DNA of 5,167 nucleotides from Thermoanaerobaculia bacterium (GTDB lineage Bacteria > Acidobacteriota > Thermoanaerobaculia > Multivoradales > JAHEKO01), in the NCBI GenBank assembly GCA_029287645.1, contig JARFQS010000542.1:1-5167 (forward strand), written 5' to 3'. Positions 1 to 5,167 of this stretch are shown piece after piece; the stretch's first letter is position 1, and each line of letters starts with the position of its first letter. A model generated the notes under the pieces. It was not told the DNA's origin and ran no database searches. It saw nothing but the letters and a program-made list of their open reading frames with translations. The position numbers were made by a program, and so were the translations under genes.

Positions 1-713
1 CCCGCACCACCCTCCGCTCCCTTCCAACTGGCAGCCTCGACACTCGCAAAGCGGGTGAGCTCTGCTTCGCTCGCGGACTCACCCTCCAAGATCTCGAACT
101 TGACCTTGCCGAGTGTGCGCAGCCTGTTGTTGGCCTTCTTCAGGTTGCGGCGGAGGCCCGGCCGAAGCGATGCATAGAACTCTTCGGAGCTACGCTCGAT
201 GGGAAAAAACGTTCCCCCGCGAGCGAACTCCTGGCTCAGAAGAGCACCGGTTGCCTCGGCAACGCGCAGGGTCGCCGAAGTGCTGGGAATCTCCTTGAGC
301 TCGATCGAGAAACGCTTCGGAAACAGTTCGACGGCGGCATTGAATAGAAGCTCGAAAACCTCCTGCTCGCGCCCGGCTACCAGAGCCACATCACACGCAG
401 CGATCTGAGAGTCGTGGGGCGTATGCAAGAGCGGCCGAGCCAAACCAAAAACCGAGTGGGGAGACACCACGAGAGGGAGAACACCCACCAGCACCTCCCC
501 GTCGACGGCGAGGAGCACGACCCACCGCTGCTCGTCATCCACCCGATGCTCGAGGTAGGCGGAGACCCAGGCGTACGAGTTGGTCGGAATGCGCTGAGGT
601 GCCCGCGCCGAGAGCTCATTCCACTGCGGCGCGTACCGCGAGAGTTGCTCGAGATCCCGCACCACTTGGACTCGAGGATGTTTCTCCTCGGATGTCGTGT
701 TTGTCCTAGGCAT
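1..713 (-). CDS. GNAT/FemAB-like N-acyltransferase (CelD/BcsL type), C-terminus cut by window edge
   Basis: Reading the minus strand from ATG 713-711 gives 237 uninterrupted codons to the left edge (start MPRTNTTSEEKHPRVQVVRD). The N-terminal half has the pattern of the first GNAT-like fold of this family: WNELSARAP near residues 31-39, NSYAWVSAYLEH near 45-56, then a beta hairpin VVLLAVDGEVLVGVLPLV at 65-82. Residues 183-202 carry the basic hallmark LRPGLRRNLKKANNRLRTLG, followed by ASVEAASWKGAEGG near 223-236, the usual entry into the second, catalytic GNAT half (Pfam Acetyltransf_6 family, by recall). Relatives are about 350-400 residues, so the C-terminal third lies outside. Members transfer acyl or aminoacyl groups and often sit in polysaccharide or exopolysaccharide loci; the substrate is unknown here. 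No signal peptide or membrane segment is seen. An in-frame ATG at 731-729 would add MVARTL; neither start has a good ribosome-binding site. It is divergent from the sugar operon. Confidence 0.77.
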   Translation of the reverse strand, partial: MPRTNTTSEEKHPRVQVVRDLEQLSRYAPQWNELSARAPQRIPTNSYAWVSAYLEHRVDDEQRWVVLLAVDGEVLVGVLPLVVSPHSVFGLARPLLHTPHDSQIAACDVALVAGREQEVFELLFNAAVELFPKRFSIELKEIPSTSATLRVAEATGALLSQEFARGGTFFPIERSSEEFYASLRPGLRRNLKKANNRLRTLGKVKFEILEGESASEAELTRFASVEAASWKGAEGGA

Positions 714-776
714 CAGTGTTCTGGCAACCATCGGGAGTGCAGGTTTTGCCTTCTGAAGACCCTGGAAGTGGCCTTC

Positions 777-860
777 TGACTTGCTCCAGGAGGAAGCGTC
801 GCCGCTCTCGAAGCCGCCGGAAAAGATCGTGAGGCTGAAGAAAGTCGACACATCCTGCGT
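777..860 (-). pseudogene. Possible relic of a secreted-protein gene with a GFESGD-SSWS motif
   Basis: On the minus strand 860-777 translates as TQDVSTFFSL then TIFSGGFESGDASSWSKS. The IF-GFESGD-S-WS pattern is familiar from a short segment near the C-terminus, or just after the signal peptide, of secreted proteins in Acidobacteriota and related metagenomes (my recall, not a search). The frame is open from a stop at 1055-1053 through into the GNAT-like gene, but the residues before and after the motif do not look like a domain. Another minus-strand frame, 1000-860, reads SKDFLSQVPGGVRLTVDLSS within a stop-bounded piece of about 47 codons that ends at TGA 862-860. Two coding-like pieces in different frames next to each other suggest a decayed, frameshifted gene. 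It could also be chance. Confidence 0.27.
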
Positions 861-1081
861 CACATGAACTTGCGCTGGCGCTGAACATAACAGGTTTTCC
901 GATCTCCACTGGAGAGATCCACGGTCAACCTGACACCACCGGGGACCTGGCTGAGAAAGTCCTTCGAGGCGTTGCCAGGTGCGCCCGTAGGGGTATTCGT
1001 CTATGTGAATATGAGTCTCTACATGTTGGTGGCTTCGGCCCACCTTGCTAGATTATCGGTCAGGTGAGTCAGATCGTAGAG

Positions 1082-1144
1082 GTCGGTAGACACGACTGAG
1101 CCGAGCGTCCCGTCCCGACGGTCATTGAATCCGGACCGACTTTT
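1082..1144 (+). promoter_or_regulatory. Long-range inverted repeat followed by TTTT in the operon leader
   Basis: GTCGGT (1082-1087) pairs perfectly with ACCGAC (1135-1140), and four T residues follow at 1141-1144. The 47-base interior contains a smaller CCGT/ACGG arm (1110-1113 with 1118-1121). The shape is that of a weak terminator or attenuator in the 5' leader, ending about 20 bases before the methyltransferase start. The stem is only 6 bp with a long loop and the T run is short, so chance is a fair alternative. Confidence 0.2.
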
Positions 1145-1147
1145 CGA

Positions 1148-1164
1148 AATGGAGAGACTCCATT
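1148..1164 (+). promoter_or_regulatory. Perfect 7-bp hairpin covering the ribosome-binding site and TTG start of the methyltransferase
   Basis: AATGGAG (1148-1154) and CTCCATT (1158-1164) are exact reverse complements separated by the three bases AGA. The Shine-Dalgarno sequence GGAGAG (1151-1156) lies in the left arm and loop, and the first two bases of the TTG start (1163-1165) are in the right arm. If the hairpin forms in mRNA it would hide both. The same bases encode a five-codon ORF, ATG 1149-1151 to TGA 1164-1166 (MERLH), whose stop overlaps the TTG as TTGA. The repeat itself is certain; a regulatory role is inference. Confidence 0.42.
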
Positions 1165-2422
1165 GAGCTCGCAGAGCAATTCGAACCCTATTCCAGCAAC
1201 ATGCCGTTTCTGCGGCGAGAGCCTGCGTCAAACAGTCGTGGACCTCGGCATGTCACCGCTGTGCGAGAGCTACGTCAGCGCCGAGGGGCTGAACCAGATG
1301 GAGCCCTTCTACCCCCTTCACGTCTACGTCTGTCAGAACTGCTTTCTCGTACAACTGGAGGAGTTCGTGAGCTCGGAAGAGATCTTCACCGAGTACGCCT
1401 ACTTCTCCTCGTACTCCGACAGCTGGTTGGAGCACGCCAGGGAGTACACCAAGCAAATCGTCGAGCGCCTGGCTCTCGACGGCGAGAGCCACGTGCTCGA
1501 GCTGGCGAGCAACGATGGCTACCTGCTGCGGAACTTCGTCGACATGGAAATCCCCGCCCTGGGGGTCGAGCCGGCGGCAAACGTCGCCAAGGCCGCCATC
1601 GACATCGGAGTACCGACTGTCGTCGAGTTCTTCGGACGAGCCACAGCCCAGGAGCTCGTCGACGAGCATGGCGGCTTCGATCTGGTGATCGGCAACAACG
1701 TCCTGGCGCAGGTACCCGACCTCAACGATTTCGTGGCCGGAATGAAGATCGCTCTCGCCCCTGACGGGGTCATCACGATGGAGTTTCCCCATCTGATGCG
1801 GCTGATGGAGGAGAACCAGTTCGACACGATCTACCACGAGCACTTCTCGTACTTTTCCCTGTTGTCGACCGAGAAGATCTTCTCGGCTCACGGCCTGACC
1901 CTCTACGACGTCGAACGGCTCCCCACTCACGGCGGCTCCCTGAGGATCTATGCCCGCCATGATGAGGACGAGTCGAAACGGATCACCGACCGGTTGATCG
2001 ATCTGAGGAAGGAAGAAGAGCAGGCGGGCTTCGCTCGCCTCGATCACTATCTCTCCTTCGGAGAGCAGGTCAGGGAGACCAAGAGAAAACTCCTCGAGTT
2101 CCTCATTCAGGCCAAGCGCGAAGACAAGACCATCGCGGGCTACGGGGCACCGGGGAAGGGCAACACGCTGCTCAACTACTGCGGGATTCGCACCGACTTC
2201 ATCGACTACACGGTCGACCGGAACCCCTACAAGCAGGGGAAGTTCCTGCCTGGAACCCACATCCCCATCTTCGCTCCCGAGAAGATCGGTGAGACCCAGC
2301 CCGACTATGTCCTGATCCTGCCTTGGAACTTCAAGGATGAGATCATGGATCAGATGAGCGGTATCCGGGATTGGGGGGGTCGATTCGTGGTCCCGATTCC
2401 GGAGGTGAAGATCTATCCCTGA
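1163..2422 (+). CDS. Class I SAM-dependent sugar C-methyltransferase (TylC3/TcaB9/NovU type)
   Basis: The 419-residue protein has the full three-domain layout of NDP-deoxysugar C-methyltransferases, which move a methyl group from S-adenosylmethionine to a ring carbon, usually C3, of an NDP-4-keto-6-deoxy sugar in the cytosol. Residues 14-60 form the zinc-binding domain with C14-x2-C17 and C57-x2-C60. VLELASNDGYLL (111-122) is SAM motif I, and DLVIGNNVLAQVPDL (173-187) continues the Rossmann core. YHEHFSYFS (224-232) matches the active-site motif; Y224, E226 and H227 correspond to the Tyr/Glu/His residues studied in TcaB9. GYGAPGKGNTLLNY (326-339) opens the C-terminal Rossmann-like domain. Length is typical for the family. 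The start is TTG at 1163, with GGAGAG six bases before it; the in-frame stop at 1097-1099 and the lack of ATG or GTG before the first zinc cysteine leave no better choice. It heads the operon. The exact sugar and carbon cannot be read from sequence. Confidence 0.92.
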   Translation: MSSQSNSNPIPATCRFCGESLRQTVVDLGMSPLCESYVSAEGLNQMEPFYPLHVYVCQNCFLVQLEEFVSSEEIFTEYAYFSSYSDSWLEHAREYTKQIVERLALDGESHVLELASNDGYLLRNFVDMEIPALGVEPAANVAKAAIDIGVPTVVEFFGRATAQELVDEHGGFDLVIGNNVLAQVPDLNDFVAGMKIALAPDGVITMEFPHLMRLMEENQFDTIYHEHFSYFSLLSTEKIFSAHGLTLYDVERLPTHGGSLRIYARHDEDESKRITDRLIDLRKEEEQAGFARLDHYLSFGEQVRETKRKLLEFLIQAKREDKTIAGYGAPGKGNTLLNYCGIRTDFIDYTVDRNPYKQGKFLPGTHIPIFAPEKIGETQPDYVLILPWNFKDEIMDQMSGIRDWGGRFVVPIPEVKIYP

Positions 2423-2440
2423 ACGGGAAGAGAGGCCTGA

Positions 2441-2460
2441 GCTCGGCACAGCTTCCGAGC
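2441..2460 (+). other. Perfect 6-bp inverted repeat in the 89-nt gap between methyltransferase and SDR genes
   Basis: GCTCGG (2441-2446) and CCGAGC (2455-2460) are exact reverse complements with an 8-base loop. No T run follows, so it is not an intrinsic terminator. A GC-only stem 18 bases after a stop codon could protect the upstream mRNA end or be a processing site, but it is short enough to be chance in GC-rich DNA. The rest of the gap (2423-2511) shows nothing else. Confidence 0.22.
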
Positions 2461-2511
2461 GGCGCAAGGAACCAGGAACACCGGAAGGACTCGAAGAACG
2501 GTAAAGACACC

Positions 2512-3597
2512 ATGAAAATACTGATTACCGGAAATATGGGATATGTCGGACCGAGCGTCGTGCGGAGGTTGCGCCAGACCTATCCGCAAGCGACCCTCGT
2601 GGGGCTGGATGCCGGGTACTTTGCGCACTGCCTGACTGCGACTCGACATCTTCCCGAGTGCAGGGTCGACCTGCAGCACTTCGCCGACGTGCGACAGCCC
2701 CCAGCGAGTGCGCTGGAAGGGACCGATGCGATCGTCCACCTAGCGGCGATCTCCAACGACCCCATGGGCAACACCTACGAGGAAGTGACCCTCGAGATCA
2801 ACCACCAGGCCAGCGTCCAGCTGGCGAAGATGGCCAAGGTCGCCGGCGTCGGAAGCTTCGTCTTCGCCTCGAGCTGCAGCATGTACGGATCGGCCGACGA
2901 CAGCCCGCGTAAGGAATCCTCTTCGCTCAACCCGCTGACAGCGTACGCCAGATCCAAGGTCCTTACCGAGGCTGAGCTCGGGGAGATGGCTGACGACCAG
3001 TTCAAGGTCACCAGCCTGCGGTTCTCGACCGCCTGCGGGATGAGTGATCGTCTGCGACTGGATCTCGTGGTCAACGACTTCGTCGCCTGCGCGGTGGCCT
3101 CCGCCGAGATCACGATCCTGAGTGACGGTACTCCCTGGCGGCCGCTGATCCACGTCGATGACATGGCGCGGGCCATCGATTGGGCAATCCAGAGGGAGCG
3201 ATCTGCCGGCGGTGATTTCCTCGCGGTGAATGTAGGAAGCAGTGGCTGGAATTACCAGGTCCGAGAGCTGGCGGAGGCGGTAGCCGAGGTGATTCCAGGA
3301 GTCACGGTGTCGGTGAACGAGAACGCGGCTCCGGACAAACGCTCCTACAAGGTGGATTTCAGCCTGTTCGAGCAGCTGGCACCCGATCATCAGCCGAAGG
3401 TCGATCTGCTGGCTGCCATCCGCGGTCTCAAAGAGGGTCTCGAAGCGATGGGCTTCGACGATTCGGACTTTCGCAACTCGACGCTCATGCGCCTGAACGT
3501 CCTGACCCAGCTGCGAGACCAGCACCTCCTGGACGGTGATCTCCGATGGACGGAAAAGCCACCCCTAGGCGGCGCCAGTAACGAGGAAGACGGGTGA
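2512..3597 (+). CDS. Extended SDR: NAD-dependent epimerase/reductase of NDP-sugars
   Basis: A 361-residue cytosolic nucleotide-sugar enzyme. The N-terminus KILITGNMGYVG carries the GxxGxxG dinucleotide motif (G7, G10, G13), and D33 after the second strand (LVGLDAG) favours NAD over NADP. DAIVHLAAISNDP (72-84) is the usual central strand; FASSCSMYG (118-126) supplies the catalytic serine and Y145-ARS-K149 the YxxxK pair. RPLIHVDDMARAI (210-222) and FLAVNVGSSGWNY (236-248) are substrate-domain landmarks of the GalE/RfbB-like superfamily. The last 40 or so residues (DLRWTEKP, then a Gly/Glu-rich tail) extend beyond the minimal fold. In this operon the likely job is C4 reduction or epimerisation of the methylated 4-keto sugar, though the family also includes dehydratases and other epimerases. 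ATG 2512 places the Rossmann motif at the very N-terminus; the frame is open upstream to a TTG at 2371 inside the previous gene, but that extension is not domain-like. The ribosome-binding site is weak. Confidence 0.9.
   Translation: MKILITGNMGYVGPSVVRRLRQTYPQATLVGLDAGYFAHCLTATRHLPECRVDLQHFADVRQPPASALEGTDAIVHLAAISNDPMGNTYEEVTLEINHQASVQLAKMAKVAGVGSFVFASSCSMYGSADDSPRKESSSLNPLTAYARSKVLTEAELGEMADDQFKVTSLRFSTACGMSDRLRLDLVVNDFVACAVASAEITILSDGTPWRPLIHVDDMARAIDWAIQRERSAGGDFLAVNVGSSGWNYQVRELAEAVAEVIPGVTVSVNENAAPDKRSYKVDFSLFEQLAPDHQPKVDLLAAIRGLKEGLEAMGFDDSDFRNSTLMRLNVLTQLRDQHLLDGDLRWTEKPPLGGASNEEDG
3584..3596 (+). promoter_or_regulatory. Ribosome-binding site and GTG start at the SDR/rfbC overlap
   Basis: AGGA (3584-3587, within GAGGAAG) lies six bases before GTG 3594-3596. 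The GTG overlaps the SDR stop TGA 3595-3597 as GTGA, which implies translational coupling and settles the start of the epimerase gene, since its first strand begins at once (MIFEETALSG). Confidence 0.7.
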
Positions 3598-4124
3598 TTT
3601 TCGAAGAAACGGCCCTCTCGGGCGCCTTCATCATCGAGCCCGAGCGGCTGGAGGACGAGCGGGGCTTCTTCGCTCGCACCTGGTGCCAGAGAGAGCTCGA
3701 GGAGCACAGGTTGGAGACCCGGCTGGCGCAGTGCAATATCTCGTTCAATCGAGTGGAGGGCACGTTTCGTGGCATGCACTACCAGGAGGCACCCCACGAA
3801 GAGGTCAAGCTCGTCCGCTGTACGCGAGGCTCGATCCTCGACATCATCGTGGATCTCCGTCCAGAGTCCCCGACCTACAAGGAACACCTGTCCGTCGAGC
3901 TCTCCGAGGACAACCGGAGAATGCTCTACATACCGACCCGGTTCGCACATGGCTTCCTGACGCTGGCGGACAGCACCGAGGTCTTCTACCAGATGTCCGA
4001 GTTCTATGCTCCCGAGGCGGCAAGAGGGTTCCGTTGGAATGACCCGGCCTTCGAGATCCAGCTTCCCATCGAGGTCATCGTAATCTCCGAGCGGGACCAG
4101 ACCTACCCCGACGTGTCTCTGTGA
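3594..4124 (+). CDS. rfbC: dTDP-4-dehydrorhamnose 3,5-epimerase family protein (RmlC/RfbC-like)
   Basis: This 176-residue cupin matches the RmlC family in length and motif order. Family members epimerise C3 and C5 of dTDP-4-keto-6-deoxyglucose, or only C3 or C5 in antibiotic-sugar relatives, in the cytosol. Visible landmarks: ERLEDERGFFARTW (17-30), FRGMHYQ (58-65) with the general-base histidine H62, K72 in VKLVRC, ILDIIVDLRPESPTY (81-95), FAHGFLTL (117-124), EVFYQMSEFYAPEAARG (129-145) with the candidate proton-donor tyrosine Y132, and RWNDPAF (147-153). H62, K72 and Y132 fall at the numbers I recall for the active-site residues of the Mycobacterium tuberculosis enzyme. D168 in SERDQTYPD would complete the His-Asp pair. 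All key residues appear intact, so it should be active. The start is GTG with a good ribosome-binding site and a 4-nt overlap with the SDR gene. The window lacks rmlA, rmlB and rmlD, so the product need not be rhamnose. Confidence 0.93.
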   Translation: MIFEETALSGAFIIEPERLEDERGFFARTWCQRELEEHRLETRLAQCNISFNRVEGTFRGMHYQEAPHEEVKLVRCTRGSILDIIVDLRPESPTYKEHLSVELSEDNRRMLYIPTRFAHGFLTLADSTEVFYQMSEFYAPEAARGFRWNDPAFEIQLPIEVIVISERDQTYPDVSL

Positions 4125-4139
4125 AGGCGGCGAGCCTTG
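4124..4139 (+). promoter_or_regulatory. Ribosome-binding site and TTG start of the DUF4910 gene
   Basis: AAGG (4124-4127) stands nine bases before TTG 4137-4139. The frame is the same as rfbC and is closed by the rfbC stop at 4122-4124, so the gene must begin after it. TTG gives MNLTQLKSEIEPATIGASMHE, an N-terminal helix that relatives seem to share; the next candidate, ATG 4191, would leave only six residues before the conserved YPICRSITGDG motif. Confidence 0.5.
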
Positions 4140-5167
4140 AATTTAACCCAGCTCAAGTCCGAGATCGAGCCCGCCACAATCGGCGCCTCCATGCACGAGC
4201 TCATCCGTCAGCTCTACCCGATCTGTCGAAGTATCACAGGAGATGGCGTTCGGGAGACTCTTGGCATCCTCGGATCGCAGGTTCCTCTGGAGATCAAAGA
4301 GGTGCCGACTGGAACCGAGGTCTTCGACTGGACCGTGCCCCGAGAATGGAATATCCGGAGGGCCTGGATCAAGGGCCCGGACGGCTCGACAGTCCTCGAT
4401 TTCGAGGATTCCAATCTTCATGTGCTCAACTACAGCGTGCCTGTCCACGAGAAGATCGGCCTGTCAGAGCTACGCGAGCATCTCTTCACCCTGCCAGAAC
4501 AACCCGACTGGGTGCCCTACAGAACCTCCTACTACAGCGAGCGTTGGGGGTTCTGCATGACCCAGAACCAATTCGATTCTCTCCCCGAGGGAGAGTACGA
4601 AGTCCTCATCGACTCCTCGCTCGAAGACGGCTCTCTCACCTACGGCGAAACCGTTCTTCCAGGTGAGACCGCAGATGAGGTCCTGCTGTCCTGCCATGTC
4701 TGTCACCCTTCGCTCTGCAACGACAATCTGTCCGGAATCGCCCTGGTCACCTTCCTGGCCAAGCACCTGCAGGTCTGCTCCAGACGCTACACCTACCGAT
4801 TCCTCTTCATCCCGGGGACCATCGGCGCAATCACCTGGCTCGCCCTGAACGAGTCCCAGGCCGGACGGATCCGGCATGGTCTGGTCGTGGCCTGCGTCGG
4901 AGATCCGGGTAGCTTGACCTACAAGAGGTCTCGTCAGGGCACGGCTGAAATCGATCGTGCTGTCGCGCACGTTCTCGGGCAGTCGGACATGCCGAGCGAG
5001 ATTCTCGATTTCTCGCCCTACGGCTACGACGAGCGACAATTCTGCTCCCCTGGCTTCGATCTGGCCGTGGGCTCTCTCACCCGGACGCCCCACGGCCGGT
5101 ATCCCGAATACCACACCTCGGCCGATGACTCCGAACTGGTGCAGCCGGAGGCGCTGGCCGATTCCTT
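4137..5167 (+). CDS. DUF4910-type putative zinc aminopeptidase-like protein, C-terminus cut by window edge
   Basis: The frame is open for 343 codons from TTG 4137 to the right edge. The N-terminal signature YPICRSITGDGVRETL (27-42), EVFDWTVPREWNIRRAWI (61-78) and the DSNLHVLNYSVPVH stretch (91-104) identify the DUF4910/DUF2172 family (by recall), which has an M28/M20-like metallopeptidase fold. Putative metal ligands are present: SCHVCHPSLCNDNLSG (185-200) with H187 or H190 and D196, the GYDERQF segment (296-302) with E299, and the histidine of EYHTSADD (324-331). No signal peptide is seen, so it should be cytosolic. Relatives are about 420-440 residues, so some 80-100 are missing. No reaction is established; such genes recur in polysaccharide and deoxysugar loci, suggesting hydrolysis of an amide or similar bond on a sugar or carrier rather than protein turnover (inference). 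It starts 12 bases after rfbC and is surely cotranscribed. The gene is cut only by the window edge. Confidence 0.85.
   Translation, partial: MNLTQLKSEIEPATIGASMHELIRQLYPICRSITGDGVRETLGILGSQVPLEIKEVPTGTEVFDWTVPREWNIRRAWIKGPDGSTVLDFEDSNLHVLNYSVPVHEKIGLSELREHLFTLPEQPDWVPYRTSYYSERWGFCMTQNQFDSLPEGEYEVLIDSSLEDGSLTYGETVLPGETADEVLLSCHVCHPSLCNDNLSGIALVTFLAKHLQVCSRRYTYRFLFIPGTIGAITWLALNESQAGRIRHGLVVACVGDPGSLTYKRSRQGTAEIDRAVAHVLGQSDMPSEILDFSPYGYDERQFCSPGFDLAVGSLTRTPHGRYPEYHTSADDSELVQPEALADS

Larger units (their letters stand above)
714..1162. promoter_or_regulatory. Divergent intergenic region (about 450 bases) between the GNAT-like gene and the sugar operon
   Basis: No intact gene is convincing here. 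Since both flanking genes point outward, the promoters for both should lie in this stretch. Weak candidates only: on the plus strand TTGGTG (1026-1031) and TAGATT (1049-1054) with a 17-nt spacer; on the minus strand an extended -10-like TG-T-TATGTT at 892-884 with no recognisable -35. Neither is better than might occur by chance in 450 bases. The stretch also holds a possible minus-strand gene relic and two inverted repeats next to the methyltransferase start, listed separately. Confidence 0.4.

Noticed and set aside
414..779. 121-codon plus-strand frame at the left side
   Set aside because: Mostly antisense to the GNAT-like gene, which has clear family motifs; the plus-strand translation is Arg/Cys/His-rich and not domain-like.
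1019..1231. 70-codon minus-strand open frame across the methyltransferase start
   Set aside because: Overlaps the real start region on the other strand, has no motif and no convincing ribosome-binding site.
1253..2467. 404-codon open frame on the minus strand opposite the C-methyltransferase
   Set aside because: It lies exactly antisense to a gene with complete family motifs; its translation is rich in D, V, L, E and G and shows no recognisable domain, as expected when the opposite strand has GC-rich third positions.
2371..2511. Upstream TTG start for the SDR gene, adding 47 residues
   Set aside because: The extension overlaps the end of the methyltransferase gene and resembles no domain; the Rossmann motif should begin within the first few residues, as it does from ATG 2512.
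2423..2511. Intrinsic terminator after the methyltransferase gene
   Set aside because: The GC stem at 2441-2460 has no following T run, and the next genes clearly belong to the same pathway.
2740..3525. 261-codon open frame on the minus strand opposite the SDR gene
   Set aside because: Antisense shadow of a well-supported SDR coding region, with no domain-like motif in its translation.
4121..4666. 181-codon plus-strand frame from a GTG overlapping the rfbC stop as GTGA
   Set aside because: The overlap mimics the preceding gene junction, but the translation is Arg/Ser/Pro-rich and without motifs, while the other frame from 4137 encodes the conserved DUF4910 sequence through the whole stretch.
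4470..5114. 214-codon minus-strand open frame
   Set aside because: Antisense to the DUF4910 coding region, with no recognisable motif.

Overview
This GC-rich (about 60% by eye) window carries part of a surface-polysaccharide or deoxysugar biosynthesis locus from a bacterium I cannot place with confidence. A short GFESGD-SSWS motif in the non-coding stretch resembles one I associate with secreted proteins of Acidobacteriota and some other soil or marine lineages, but that is only a hint. No rRNA, tRNA, CRISPR array, insertion sequence or phage gene is visible.

Layout: positions 1-713 hold the N-terminal two thirds of a GNAT/FemAB-like (CelD/BcsL type) acyltransferase on the minus strand, cut by the left edge. 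Positions 714-1162 are a divergent region of about 450 bases with no convincing intact gene. It holds a possible gene relic on the minus strand and, at its right end, two inverted repeats just before the next start. From 1163 to the right edge four plus-strand genes run head to tail: a three-domain sugar C-methyltransferase (1163-2422), an extended SDR NAD-dependent epimerase/reductase (2512-3597), an RmlC-type 3,5-epimerase (3594-4124), and a DUF4910-type zinc-peptidase-like protein cut by the right edge (4137-5167). Gaps are 89 nt, a 4-nt GTGA overlap, and 12 nt, so this is very probably one operon.

How they could work together (inference from families): an NDP-4-keto-6-deoxyhexose made elsewhere is epimerised at C3 and/or C5 by the RmlC protein, methylated on ring carbon (C3 in the characterised relatives) by the methyltransferase, and reduced at C4 by the SDR. 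This would give an NDP-activated branched-chain deoxysugar. The nucleotidylyltransferase, 4,6-dehydratase and glycosyltransferases are not in the window. The DUF4910 protein has no known reaction, yet keeps its putative metal ligands; it is the least understood part of the cassette. The GNAT-like protein could acylate a sugar or another cell-envelope precursor, but it is transcribed divergently and its substrate cannot be read from the sequence.
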